DNA from: Termitomyces sp. T153
Taxonomy: Eukaryota > Basidiomycota > Agaricomycetes > Agaricales > Lyophyllaceae
DNA length: 64,000 bases
Assembly (NCBI GenBank): GCA_018296165.2
Contig: JACKQL020000012.1
Coordinates: forward strand, 868,001-932,000
Reading direction: 5' to 3'
Shown: positions 11,555 through 23,039 of the stretch, in pieces
Position numbering within the stretch: the first letter of the stretch is position 1
Layout of the letters: every line of letters starts with the position of its first letter
The notes under the pieces: model-generated
Told to the model about the DNA's origin: nothing
Seen by the model: only the letters and a program-made list of their open reading frames with translations
Database searches by the model: none
Translations under genes and position numbers: made by a program

Positions 11555-11721
11555 TGCAGAAGGTTTGGAAACTCTGGGTATGTCTGACCCCTTTTTGTTG
11601 ACTTGGGAAGAACCCCCTGGCAAATGGTAGACATGCTTTAACTTTGTACCCCACACTGCTGCTGCTTGCTGTGGTTTGATCAATATTACTCAACTTTGAT
11701 TCCCATGCCCTGCCAATCATA

Positions 11722-13790
11722 CTGCATCATTCTGAAATAACAGTGTCAATTTTTTAGACAGCTTGGAGAAAGACATTGTATAGTTTTGAGCTAGACATTG
11801 AGGAATTACAGAATATGCTAAGAAGATTTTTGAGTGAAGACAAAATCTGGAATAACACACCAATAGAAAGATCAATTGATATGCTCAGAAATTATTCATT
11901 AATGGAGGTAACTGGAAGAGGAGAAATGTTGTTGAACATCCACTCACTTGTTCATGAATGGGCTTTCAAATCATTACCAAGAAAGAAACAAGTCAAAGCC
12001 CAACAGTGTGCACAACAATTATTCTATTGTCTATGTTTAGGAAATGAGAAAATAGAATACAAGAATGCAGCACAATGGGTTCTTCATGCAAAAGCATTGA
12101 TGAATCATCTCAATCAGAGATGTGACAATTGAAAAATTGCAGAGGCATTAGGAAGAATATTTGGAGGAGCCCATTTTTGGAGTGATGTAGAATTACTTCA
12201 GCAGCAGGTACTTTAGGCCCATACTAAAACCCATAGCAGCAGACATCCAAAGATAATTCAAGCCATGTCTAACCTTGCTACAATGTTGAGAAGCAGTGGA
12301 AAGCTGGAGGAGGCAGAGAAGCTTGACTAACAAGTGCTCAAGACTTGTACTGAAGAATTTTGAACCAGCCATCCAGATACAATTAAAGCCATGTCTAACC
12401 TTGCTGCAACTTTGTGGAAAGCTGGAAGGCTGAGGAGGCAGAGAAGCTTGAGCAGCAAGTGCTCAAGACTTGTACTGAAGCATTTGGAACCAGCCATCCA
12501 GATACAATGAAAGCCATGTCTAGCCTTGCTGCAACCTTGTGGAAAGCTGAAAGGCTGGAGGAGGCAGAGAGGCTTGGGCAGCAAGTGCTCAAGACATATA
12601 CTGAAGCATTTAGTACCAGGCATCCAGATACAATTAAAGCCATGTCTAACCTTGCTGCAATTTTGGATAAGAGTGGAAAGCTGGAGGAGGCAGAGAAGCT
12701 TGAGCAGCAAGTGCTCAAGACATATACTGAAGAATTTGGAACCAGCCATCCAGATACAATTCAAGCCATGTCTAACCTTGCTGCAACTTTGAGAAAGAGT
12801 GGAAAGCTGGAGGAAGCAGAGAAGCTTGACCAGCAAGAGCTCAAAACTTCTACTGAAGCATTTGGAACTAGCCATCCATATTCAATTAAAGCCATGTCTA
12901 GCCTTGCTACAACTTTGTGGAAAGCTGGAAGGCTGAAGGAGGCAGAGAAGCTTGAGCAGCAAGTGCTCAAGACTTGTACTGAAGCATTTGGAACTAGCCA
13001 TCCAGATACAATTCAAGCCAAGTCTAACCTTGCTGTAACCTTATGGAAGGCTGGAAAAAGCAGAGAAGTTTGGAAAGTGAGTGCTCAAGGCTTGTACTGA
13101 AGCATTTGGAACCAGCCATCCAGAAACACTTAAAGCCATGTCTAATCTTGCTGCAACTTTATGGACAGCTGGAATGCTGGAGGAGGCAGAAATACTTGAG
13201 CAACAAGTGCTCAAAGCATATACTAAAGCATTTGGAACCAGCCATCCAGAGAAAATTCATGCAAGGTCTAACCTTGCTGCAACTTTGAGGAATAGTGACA
13301 GGCTGAATGAGGCAGAGAAGCTTGATCAACAAGTGCTCAAGGCTTATACTGAAGCATTTGAAAGTGGCCATCCAGTAACAATTCAAGCTATGTCTAACCT
13401 TGCTGCAACCTTATGAAAGGCCAAAAAGCTGGAGGAAGCAGAGAAACTTGGACAACAAGTACTGAAGACCTGTACTGAAGCATTTGGAACAAGCAATCCA
13501 GAAACAATTCAAGCTATGTCTAACCTTGCTGCAACTTTATGGACAGCTGGAAGGCTGGAGGAAGCAGAGAAGCTTGGAAAGCAAGTGCTCGAGGCATGTA
13601 CTGAAGCATTTAGAACCAGCCATCCAGAAACAATCAAAGCCATGTCTAACCTTGCTGCAACTTCACAGAAAGCTGGAAAGCTGGAGGGTGCAGAGGGAAT
13701 TGAGCAGCAAGTGCCCAAGGCTCATACTGAAGCATTTGTAGCCAGTCATCCACAAATGATTCAAGTTATGTCTATCCATTGAGAGATTCT
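11722..13790 (+). pseudogene. NLR copy A, 3' fragment (end of NB-ARC region and TPRs)
   Basis: Continues the NLR copy A after element A1, matching copy B from about 46480 onward: ELDIEELQNMLRRFLSEDKIWN, then the winged-helix-like stretch with NIHSLVHEWA, then TPR units. It is broken by a stop at about 12130, stops inside TPR units (for example near 12329 and 12361) and frameshifts. The longest open stretch is 12414-13100. It has many more TPR units than copy B (13 against about 6). About 300 bp of 3' flank (to about 14100) also match the flank of copy B. Confidence 0.88.
12230..13790 (+). repeat. 126-bp TPR-coding tandem array, 13 units
   Basis: The phrase CATCCAGATACAATT or a close variant recurs at about 12245, 12370, 12496, 12622, 12748, 12874, 12999, 13117, 13244, 13370, 13496, 13622 and 13748. 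Spacing is 126 bp (42 residues, as in kinesin-light-chain-type TPRs) except one step of 118 bp, an 8-bp deletion that shifts the frame. Units differ from each other at many sites, unlike the near-identical units of copy B. Confidence 0.88.
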
Positions 13791-13799
13791 GAAAGGCTG

Positions 13800-14700
13800 A
13801 GGGAGGCAGAGGAACTTGAGCAGCAAATGCTATGTAAATGGTAGGTTTTGTCTTTCTCATGTCAAAAATCTTATTTGTGACATGTTGGTAACATCTGATG
13901 TCTCTTAGCTGTAGGACAGCCAGATAAGGTAGAGTATCAATCAGATCTATACTCAGGGCTTTAAATTGCACAAGGTTCTAGCAACACAAATCTGTGAGGA
14001 TGTAATGAGATGAATGTGGATAGCTTTAGTAAATCATATGTCTCAATAATGTCACTAGGATTTGGGCACTAGTGATGGTAACATGGCTGACAATAGCAAA
14101 AATAGAAACAGTCAAAGGAGCAGTATTAGTAATAGTCAAGATGCTAGCCTAAGTTGCTAGTACTCAAAGGCAAAATAAAAAGTTAGCCCTCCCAATATTG
14201 GTACTGCAAAGACAAGGATAACAAGAGAGCAGTAAAATTTGTATGACTATCACTCAGAACCTCAAAGTGAGTGAGGAGCTTAAAGTAAGTTAAAATCAAG
14301 TCCAAACTAAGATGGATTTTTCTCTCTCCATGCATAAGTCAGGTAGTATATATGGTAGTCAGTCTAAGTGTAACATAGCTAATAGCAAATTGTAAGGTCT
14401 GGCAAACTTAAGCAAGACAAAGGAACACTAGGATTCTGTCAGAGAACCTAGCTGTCTTAACTATTTTTCTTATTGCTGGTTTCTCTCTCCATAAAACCAT
14501 GCCATACTCCTACCACAGGTACTACTTAGCCAGTGCTATTTGCTGGTACCACTCCAGCTCTGCCATGTACCCCGGAGCCTGAGTTTTATGCTCATTACAG
14601 TGGATTTCCTTATTTAGATCAGAGCTCAGACTCAAGATGTTTCTATTTGTTTTTTCTGGAAGCTCTAGGGTAAATTTTTTGAAACCTGGCAAGACAATCC
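13800..14700. other. 3' flank of NLR copy A, then unassigned repeat-derived DNA
   Basis: 13800-14100 resembles the flank of copy B at 47690-47990 (shared TGTAGGTTTTGT, GTCACTAG, GAGATGAATGTG). From about 14100 to 14450 there are D-LTR-like words (GCTAGCCTAAGTTGCTAGT also occurs in 24130-24180), so a decayed D-type fragment is likely. No gene is supported. Confidence 0.4.
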
Positions 14701-15736
14701 TTAAACATGTTGTGTAGGAGTTGTAGATCTTTGAATGTATTGAGCTGCATTCTCTTTCAATCTCTTTGCTTGAGACCTTCTTTGTCTTTTTGAGATTGTT
14801 GGTAGCAGGTCAGGTGATGCCTTGCACCTCTTATGTGCTGGTTGATTAGATGGTGTTTCCTCCATTTCTGTTTCATGTGTCTCCTCCAGATGAAAAATTT
14901 GGAGAACAGATCTAGGAACTGTGTAACAAGGAGATGCATTGTGACAAAGTAATTTCATCCTTGTTGCTGTAGTTTTAGAGTGGCATTGTTGGCCACCTCA
15001 ACAGTGGAGGATCCAGATTCCCAATGAGATTCACTGTGGTTATAATCCATCCAAGCCATTCTGACACTACACATGACCAGATAGCTGCATGATGCTGGTT
15101 CTACCATTGGGATCAGATATAAAGATGTGACTCGACTCATTGCCAGATCTGGCTGGCAGCACTGGAAATTCCAGCTCCATCAGAGTTGCAAGCAGGTGTG
15201 GAAACCCCACTGAGTTTGCCAGACAGACCAACTGCTCCTGCAATGCCAGATTTGTCATTGGACTCAGCTTACTCCAATACACTAGTTTTTCCATCACCAC
15301 TTGATGATTTAACATGTTTGGCTAGTGGACTTTGCTTTTGTTTCCTCTGCCATTCTTCCTTCTTGCAAGCAGATTTCCATACAGCAGCTACAGAGCTTTC
15401 TTTATGATGCATACAAGTCTTATGCTCTGCAGCAACCCACTTTTCATTTTTGTTGACATGAGCCTTGCACCAGAAAGTATTGCCAGATCCATGTTGTTCC
15501 TGACATTCTCTCCATTATTTCAGCAAGTGCAACAGCTCTAACTGACCAAAGTTGTGGTGATTCTTGAATTCTAGACATTCAGAAAGATATCTTTGTATGG
15601 AGCATATTTGTAATGGTAGCCTGATACAATATTTGATGATTATTGAGTGAAAAATCAGACTCAAAAAACAAGGAAAACAGATTTACTATGATGCCTGTTC
15701 AAATAGTCCCAGAAAAGCATTTCCAAGTCTGGCTTG
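14701..15736 (-). pseudogene. Unrecognised decayed gene G, downstream half
   Basis: Minus-strand coding-like sequence split from its upstream part (31694-31922) by element A2. Pieces in order: a segment continuing from KNMVQTK into PDLEMLFWDYLNRHH (15736-15690); a Cys/His/Trp-rich piece FWCKAHVNKNEKW ... AEHKTCMHHKE (near 15470-15400) leading to KKEEWQRKQKQ; SGKLSGVSTPACNSDGAG (near 15210); MAWMDYNHSESHWESGSS (near 15060-15010); and a basic tail KRCKASPDLLPTISKRQRRS ... QHV-stop at 14701, which looks like a bipartite nuclear signal. The pieces lie in different frames, so introns or frameshifts lie between them. I do not recognise the family. Confidence 0.4.
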
Positions 15737-15741
15737 GTTTG

Positions 15742-17326
15742 TGTCAGGTTCTGCTGACCACAGGGGCTCAGCTACACTGGATGAGTCCTTACTAGGCAGA
15801 TGCAATGTTCTGCACTAATCACTTGGCATTTGGAGAGGGTCTAGACTTTAGAGACTTGTGAGGATAAGTGAGGGGGAGTGATCCAAACAAGTCCAGGGTG
15901 GTCCAGGGAAGTCTAGGACGAGTTATAAGGAAGGGGTCAGACTTGATGGGACATCAGGTATAAGTCCAGGAGTGAGTATTGGGAGTGTGGTGTAAGCAGA
16001 GGCTATGCAAGTGATGGGAGTGGGACTGGAGCTTCATGGGGGATCAATGGATATTGATGGGTTTTGGGGCCAAGCAAATAGCAAGGTCCAGAGTTGGTTC
16101 AAAGAATGTTTGTGGTTTGTAATTGTAAGTGTAGAGTTTGTAAAGGCATTAAGGTTGAAATGACTTGAACACAATAAAGGAAACAGAGTTGAACAAGACA
16201 AGAAAGAGTGGAGATGAGATTGAGACAAGAACAAAAATAGATTCAAGCAGAGATACAAAACAATAATAAGACAATAATGAGATAGAGACAAGACAAGACC
16301 AGGAGACTGAGATAAAGGAAAATGTAACACAGAACACAAAATATGAGATGGTAACAATCAGACCATAGGTAATGTTAAGTAGGTAGGTAATATCAAGACT
16401 AGAGTACTGGATGCTACTCTATGCCTTATATACTGACTACTGGAGAGCTCCAGGGGACAGTGGGTCTGGCAGTGGGGCTTGTTGGAGCCATGCAGAGTTG
16501 ATGGGTGTCAGTTGTAATTAGGGGACAGGCCACAGTGATATTCTGATGGGATCAGTTGAGGACATGGGCCATCCTGTGGTAGTTGTGATGCTCTGGAGTT
16601 GGTTGGGCAAACTAGAGTAATGAGCTGGTGATGTATGCTGGAGTCAGAAACAGGGGGGGAGGGTCCTGTAAGGGTGACCTCTGGAGGCTGTGGCTCAATC
16701 ACACAACTGGCAGAGGGAGATCCAAAGTCTATTCAGTATCTACAAGAAGTTCTAGCATTCTAGCTACTCACCTGGCAGAGGGAGATCCAAAGAGAACAAG
16801 TCTGAGGATTCCCAATGCCAGTGTTTGGAAAATTGACTGGAAGTCACATGACCAAGTCACATGCATTGACAGGACAACTAATCACATGACCAAACAACCA
16901 GTTGGTCAGTCACATGACCCAAGCATGTACATCACAAGGGCAACACTTGTCTGAATTATTAACAGAGAACCAGTGCAGCTTGAGGGCTAAAATTAGGACC
17001 AATAAATAGGGAAAAGGGAGGAGAATGATGAAAAACTATAGTGGAGGGGATCTGACAGGACTGGAGAAGAAGAAGTGGAAACAAGTGGAATGTCTCCTGA
17101 CAGGTCCTAGGGGCTCAGGAGAGTTAGGGGAAGCAGTGATGGCTGTGGAGAAGGCATTGAATTAGCTAGGTGGCCATTGGGGTTTGCCAAAGAAGCATCA
17201 GAGCTACCTAGAGTAGGTGACATGGGTCAATGAAAGTTGGGGGAGTTTGAGGGGGCGTTAGGAGTATCTTTAGGGGAGTAGAGTGGCTAAAAACAAGGTC
17301 AGGAGTCCAGGGAGCAGGTTGTAACA
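15742..17326 (-). repeat. 3' LTR of element A2, with nested solo LTR B
   Basis: On the minus strand it starts TGTTACAACCTGC and ends GGTCAGCAGAACCTGACA. It aligns with 30607-31688 once the 436-bp family-B LTR and its target duplication are removed. Long shared blocks include GGGTCTAGACTTTAGAGAC-like (near 15840) and GATCAATGGATATTGATGGG (near 16040). Confidence 0.85.
16667..17102 (-). mobile_element. Solo LTR, family B, nested in the A2 3' LTR
   Basis: A 436-bp unit (plus-strand reading TGTAAGGGTGACC ... GTCTCCTGACA) with a perfect 5-bp target duplication GGTCC (16662-16666 and 17103-17107). The uninterrupted target is seen at about 31490-31510 (GGGAGGGTCCCAGGGGCTCAG). It is the same family as 2309-2749, in the opposite orientation and at a different LTR site. 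Confidence 0.85.
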
Positions 17327-17538
17327 TCACTCCCTCTTCAGTGTCAAGATTCTTGAGACATAGGGCACAGGTTGTGGATCAGCAGAGGCATGGAAATAGA
17401 AGCCCAGTAATATTAATCAATCCACAGCAAGCAGCAGCATGGAGAACAAAGTCAAAGCATGGCTGCTGTTTGTCAGGGAGTTCTTTTTAATCAATTAAAA
17501 AGGATCAGACATACTCTGGAGTTCCCAAACTCTTTGCC

Positions 17539-19212
17539 ATGTCTTCTCCTGCTCAATCCCCAGTGTTGTCAGTGTTGTCATTGGCATCTCCTGCCCCCTC
17601 CTCCTCAAGAGAGTACAGTTCCCATTGTGGCTGCAGATGGGTGGAGGCCATATACTGTAGCCATAAGTGTGGGTCTGTTTTCTCTATGTTCTGGAGTTGC
17701 TGATCAAACTTGACAGAATTGTCTGCAGCAGTGGCTAGCTCATTGGGGGGTTTGTCTTGAGGTGGAGTTATAGCAGGATCAGTCCCAGTGTTGGTGGGGT
17801 GGTCTTTAAGACCCAATTTTGGTCTAGGAGAGATTCAGGCTATTCTAGAGGCACTACAGATTGCTCAGGCAGAGGTGACCCCAGAGAAGTTTGTAGAGGC
17901 AGTGGGGTGAGCAGGGGGTCCTCTGACCCTAGAATGGTGTAAGGCAGAAGCTCCAGTGAGTATTCCATGTTTGTTGTGTCAGGATTTAAGCTAACTTGAT
18001 GTTATAGTGCACTCTTTATGCTCATCATGGGAATCACTGTGATTTTGAGAAGCCAAAGCAGGGCTCCCATCAGGACACTTCAGTGTGCATTCCATATTGT
18101 ACAAGGCACAAGAAGTGCCCAATCTTGCTGAGTTGGCATGCATCCTGCATGTTGGAGGAGCAGGGGTGAAATATTGCATGGGTGGCAGAGCAGCTACTCA
18201 AAAGGGGCAAAGTGTCAGGTTGGGGGTCTGGAGTGGAGGGCAGAGTAAGTGTGGGGTGGTCTGCAATGAAGGTGGGACATCTGTGGAGTGGGCAGAAGGA
18301 GGGGAGTTTAGCAGCATGCAACAAGAGAAAATAGAGAACATCCCCCTTGCTAGAGGCAGGGCTCAGCAAGCAGCCATGAGGAGGGGAGTCAATGGCAGGC
18401 CCTCCAGGGCCACATGTGTACTCGTCTGGCATGGGGGCTTTAGTAGGGGAACCTGAGGGAATCTCTGGTACATCTCCCTTACTTCCTGAGATGTTTTAGC
18501 AGCAGCAGGCAGAGGCCTTTGACCTGACTATTGGTGTTGCATAAGGACAAAGTTTGAAGAGTCAAGGAGAATTGTGATGGGGTCCAGCAGGCACATGGCA
18601 AGGCATAGAGGGACTGAAATAGGGCATAGGAGGAGTTAGAGGTGGCTACCCAGACAATCACAGAGCAGTTGCTGGAGGTGCAGGGGCTGCAGAAACAGCT
18701 GGGGCAGTTGAAGGCACAGGTGAAGCAGAGGGCAGAGGTGCAGTGGGGAGCTGCAGAGGCAGAAGGGGCCAGGGTGGCAGCAGAGGTGGGAAGACAATGC
18801 GAGGAGTGGCTGGCCAATGAGGTGGCCTTAGGGCAGAGGGGAGTGATGTGTGAGTCTCTTTGTTTCTTGCTCTTCTAATCCTACTGATGTAAGCTGGTTA
18901 GACTGGGTCTAACAACACCATGTTCTTCTTGATAGGGCATTGGCTGCTCATGCCTTGATGCAAGATGGGCTGGTGTGGATGCCTAGAGAACTTGCTCTAG
19001 AGTTGGAGCAGGGGTTTAGGCAGATGGGGTGGCTACTGGCAGAGCATTGGCAGAGGAGCATGGCAGACCATAGAGTATGGTGGGAGGTAGCAACTAATGT
19101 AGGGGAGCCTTTACTTGGGCAGTTGGAGGTCTATGCCATAATGGTCACTGAGATGGAGGTGAACTTGGTAAGGAGGATTGCAGGAGTGGTTCCAGAGGAG
19201 GAGGGAGAGTGA
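17539..19212 (+). pseudogene. Antisense accessory gene of element A2
   Basis: Plus strand, opposite to A2 gag-pol. The start MSSPAQSPVLSVLSLASP (17539) matches that of A1. Then PNFGLGEIQAILEALQIAQA with EVTPEKFVEAVG (near 17820-17910), TLEWCKAEAP and a donor CCA/GTGAGTATTCC at 17956. The Cys block VCIPYCTRHKKCPILLSWHA begins near 18083; one Cys of the C-x2-C is Tyr here (TGT/TAT). Next come AGPPGPHVYSSGMGALVG (shared with A3), a coil EELEVATQTITEQLLEV ... QLGQLKAQVKQ, EEWLANEVALGQRG, an intron of about 86 bp (GTGAGT at 18850 to TAG near 18937), and a last exon AEHWQRSMADHRVWWEVATN ending PEEEGE-stop at 19212. In-frame TAG/TGA codons (near 18605-18640) show decay. Confidence 0.6.
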
Positions 19213-20360
19213 TGGGGCAATTGGGCCTCATTTTCTTGCTATCTTGCACTTCTTGTAGTCCTGCTTAATACAATTCTGTACTTTTTTAGTCTGTTCATAT
19301 CAAGTTTCTTGGATTTCTAGTGGGCATGTAAGGTTACAGATTGTATAAGAGGATGAGTAAATGAAAACATGCAGGAGTTACTTTTGGGAGTTGAATCCCT
19401 AACAATTCCAGAGGTGAGGGTTATGCCTATTAATGCCATCTGTGTTAACTAGTCCTGGGGTTGTCAGGGCTTGGCAGAGTGTTACAGGTAGAGGTTCCAG
19501 AGTTTGGCAGGGGTGCTGGGGGGTTTCTGTGGAGCTCCAACATGTTTTGAGAGAGTCAATGAGTGGGGTGTTGACCTAGCATGTACTTCTCAAAGGGTTG
19601 GACAAAGGTTGGGGGTGAGTTTTCTCAGGTCCAGAGTTATGTTAGGCATTTGTGGTTGAGTTTGGGGTGGATCTCTGAACTTTAAGTATGCTTAGCTGCA
19701 GCTTTGGTTTCATTCCAACATAGCTGGTAGAGGGGGCAGAGGTCTTCTGGAAACTTTGATTATGTTCTGACATGGCAGGTGGAGGGGGTGGAGGTCCCTT
19801 TTAACAACATTGGGGGTGATAGAGTAAAGGTTGTCCTTGGGGGTGGAGTAGACCAGAGATGGGAGCCCTTAGCAGCATAGCAGAGGGGACTCCAGAGTTG
19901 AGGATTGCTATTGTAGTGGACTTGGTGGGGGACTGTTTTATGTGCTAATAATGCTGTTGGTTGGATTAGCATAGGAGCAGAGATACTTTCTCAAGTTAAC
20001 TGGCTCATTCTTGTGGTCATTTGATTGATGGTGTCTGGAGGTTCACATGTTGGTGGGGGTGTGCTTGGGTAGGGGTTTGTTGAACTCTGGAATATTGTGT
20101 TTTGTCAGATACATATTTGGTTAGGCATTTGCTGTGCTCCAGAGTATTGTGTTTTGTGGAGAATGTGCTTGGTTGAGGTTTTCTGTGCTATGAAGTATTG
20201 GTGATGAGGTGGCAGGGCTCAAGGTGACCAGTATCAATGGGTTTCTTTGGTACAGGATTGGGGTTTGTGTGTTCTGGACAGGCTATGTGACATTCCTTCT
20301 TGTTCCTAGCCAAGGGTAAGTCCAGAGACAGGTAGGGAAATCTTACATGTTTCTGGCATC
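19213..20360 (-). pseudogene. A2 integrase/chromodomain remnant
   Basis: Strongly decayed. The stretch 19400-19490 reversed matches A1 9840-9960 (GGACTAGT-AACACAGATGG, CACCTCTGGA). Further right the reversed sequence resembles the integrase C-terminal part of A1 and A3 (a KYLCSYANPTN-like piece against EQYLCLYVNYLQN). No usable frame remains. It ends where element C1 begins at 20361. Confidence 0.45.
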
Positions 20361-20729
20361 TGTCAGGGGACTTCCACTTCTGACCTCCACAACCTATTCC
20401 AGCACCTCTGCAGCTTGCTCAACATCGCCAGAGCTCATTCCAGAACCCCAGAGATCTCTAGAGAACTGGAAAGTTCTCCCTATTACCTCACTGATCATTT
20501 CTCTAGAGTTAGGATTAGCTCCAGCCTTCTGTACAGTAGTTCTCATGCCTCTGCTGCCCACTGATGCACTGTGCCAAGCAGCAGGAATCCTGAGACTTGT
20601 TCTCTTTGGATTTCTCTCTACTAGGTGATTAGTTACTGATTGTATCATTGTCTACTCTGCTAATATACTTTGGATTCCCCTCTGCTAGCTGTGTGAATCT
20701 GATACATTGCTTTGGAGGTTGCTCTTACA
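20361..20729 (+). repeat. 5' LTR of C1
   Basis: 369 bp, TGTCAGGGGACTTCC ... GGTTGCTCTTACA. It matches 26934-27292 and, reversed, 48916-49264 and 54661-55009. Internal marker words are GACTTGTTCTCTTTGGATT and TAGTTACTGATTGTATCATT. Confidence 0.88.
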
Positions 20730-20835
20730 GCAAAACAAATCTCCTAAAACTGGTCTGAGAGCCCCTCATAGCTGCAAGAAACCTCTGAGCCTCTGTCTAT
20801 GGCTTCTTCACCAGAATTAAGCACTGCAGAGTTCT

Positions 20836-22056
20836 ATGTCTCAGCTTGCCAACTCAGACACACCCTCAGAGGCCTCAGCCCTGCAGAATAAGGCCTGGAC
20901 CTGCTTGCTACACCTAGAAACCCAGGTGCAATTAATGCAATCATCTCTCACCCACTATACAACCAAACTCTCCACCCTCTGTCAAACCACAGATCGTATC
21001 TCCCAGTTGCTCCAGGCACTGCTTAAATGCCTAACTCTTACCCCTGCACCTCCTCCAGCTGTGAAACCAGCCCTGATCATGTCTGCACCCATCTCTACAG
21101 CTTTGGTGACTCTACAGTCACAGATCCTGAACCTTGCACTACCAGATGCATACAATGGTGCCTGCTTTAGTGAGAAACAATTCCTGCAGTCCTGCCTCAC
21201 CTACATCCACCTCAGTAGGGATGCCTTCAACTCCAATGCATTGAAAATAGCCTGGGTACTGTTGTACATGAAGATGGGATGTGCCTCCACCTATGCACTG
21301 CAAGTCTTCTGTTGCCCTCGAAGTGTTGGAAGTTTTCTAGACTGGGCTACCTTCAAGAAGGACTTCCACATGGAGTTTTTCCTGCTAGACCCTGCCAAGA
21401 CCATGGCCTTGACACTATGCAATAGGGAGCAATACAGGCAAGGAAAGCATATGCTGGACAAGTACATTGACTTGTTCTAGGCTCTGGTTGAGCAAGCTGC
21501 TTACCCTGATGGCCTTCAATTATGCCTCACCTTCCAGGATGGCCTGCACTCTGCACTAGTGGAACACATCAACAATCTTGTGGAGGGTCACCCAGACAAT
21601 GAAAAGATTGCATCATGGTACAAGGTGGCCCAGAGCCAGTGGCAACTCATGGAGATCCAGAGGAAGCTCTTCTGCCCACATTTTGCATTGCAACCAGCTC
21701 CAGTCACTAGCTTCCACTACCCCACACTTTCTTGCCCAATAACAGCTCTTACTCCAGCTACCCCTGTACACACCCCCTGCTACTGGGGATTCCTATGGAC
21801 ATGAACACTGCCAGACAGCTCTGTGATGCACTGCTGCTGTGCCAGAGATGCCAGAAGCCTGGGCACTTTGCATGGCACTGCCTCCTGGGCCTGAAGGTAC
21901 ATTACCTTTCTATAGTGGAGCAGGATGAACTTCTCCTGCAGCTGCTAGCTACAAACAATGTGGCTAGAGCTGTATTTCCAGACAAGCCCATACTAGAGTT
22001 GATCCTGGAGGAGATCAGTACATGTGCATCACCTCTGGAGCTGGAGGAGGATTTTT
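20836..22056 (+). pseudogene. C1 gag with CCHC zinc knuckle
   Basis: From ATG 20836 (MSQLANSDTPSEASALQN) a coat-protein frame runs to a stop at 21480 and continues in the same sense after it (QLCLTFQDGLHSALVEHINN). A helical N-terminal part leads to a capsid-like region (FLQSCLTYIHLSRDAF ... DWATFKKDFHMEFF). A frame change near 21790 leads to the zinc knuckle CQRCQKPGHFAWHC (about 21839-21880). Its role in the family is particle formation and RNA binding. The frame ends near 22056. Stops and the frame change make it non-functional. Confidence 0.72.
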
Positions 22057-22276
22057 AGTTGAGCAATGGATGAGGTGTACACCTCCATTGCTGGGTGCTA
22101 ACAGGTTCTCATGTCTGTCAATAGAAAATGAAATTGCTTTTTCCAATGCCCTTTATTCTGAGACAGAAGAACCTCAATGTTACTTTTCAGACATACAAAT
22201 ACCAACTCCAGAGCCTCCTCCAAGCTTCCTGACACCTCCAAGGGTCTGCTGGCATGGCTCCACCTAGGCACATCAA

Positions 22277-22729
22277 ATGCCCCAACAGTGCATGATGGCT
22301 TCCAGCCTATCTGCCAACTCCCTGTGCCCTGATGTAGAGATTGAGATGACAGACACCCAGCAAGCCCATAGAGTCACAGCGCTTCTGGATAGCAGAGTGA
22401 TGAGACTGTTTTTGGACTTGGAGTTCATCAAACACTATGGCCTGACTATGCAGCCTCTCCCCAAGCCCATTCCAGTCTACAATATTGACAGAATGCCCAA
22501 CAAAGCAGGCACCATCAGCTCCATAATTGACCTGGTCCTCCACTATCAGAATTACACAGAGCATGCCATTTTTGCCATCACCAGCTTGGGTAGGCAGGAT
22601 ATGATCCTTGGTTTTATATGGCTCTGCAAGCACAACTCCAAGGTAGATTGGACCAAGAGAGAGGTAACTATGAGCAGATGCCCTCAGAAGTGCTTCACCT
22701 GTGCCACTAAGGACAGGGAAGAATGTTGA
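22277..22729 (+). pseudogene. C1 retropepsin-like protease remnant
   Basis: An open frame of 150 codons with the protease core ALLDSRVMRLFLDLEFIKHY, a hydrophobic sheet around FAITSLGRQDMILGFIWL (the ILG flap-type motif) and KVDWTKREVTM. The catalytic D-S-G reads D-S-R because the Gly codon has become an Arg codon, the same change as in C2. Protease activity is therefore not expected. Confidence 0.65.
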
Positions 22730-23039
22730 GCTCAAGTTTGAGAGCATGTGGCCATCTGCACATGTCATGCTGGGCCTCTCCTCTTCACCAATCTAGACCT
22801 CCTGGATTTCCCACCTCTAGCATTCCCTTGTAGAGAGGCCCTCTACAAGGATGACCAGAGCAGTGGCAGAGCCCTGGAAGAGGAGTGCAGAAGGGAGTTT
22901 AGTGGCATACACAAGCTGGAGCTCCTGGATGAAGCAGTAGAAGTGGTGGACTAGATCTACACTACCACTGTACACCTGCCACCCTCAGTCATGGAGATCT
23001 GGGCTAGCCAGACCACATCCCAGTAGCTGGCTCAGGCAT

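Larger units (their letters stand above)
1526..11721 (+). mobile_element. Ty3/gypsy chromovirus element A1, 3' LTR missing
   Basis: An LTR retrotransposon inserted into the NLR copy A. It has a 5' LTR (1526-3024), gag with a CCHC knuckle, RT, RNase H, integrase and a chromodomain, then a long 3' segment holding an antisense gene. No 3' LTR is present. At 11722 the sequence rejoins the NLR at the position equivalent to about 46480 in copy B, so the A1 tail and about 1.7 kb of NLR were lost together, most simply by one deletion. The frames have many stops and CpG is rare. Relatives are A2 (15742-31688) and A3 (32485-38109). Confidence 0.85.

Noticed and set aside
12327..12875. 182-codon minus-strand frame across the TPR array
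   Set aside because: A repeat-driven antisense shadow: the 126-bp periodicity keeps it open.
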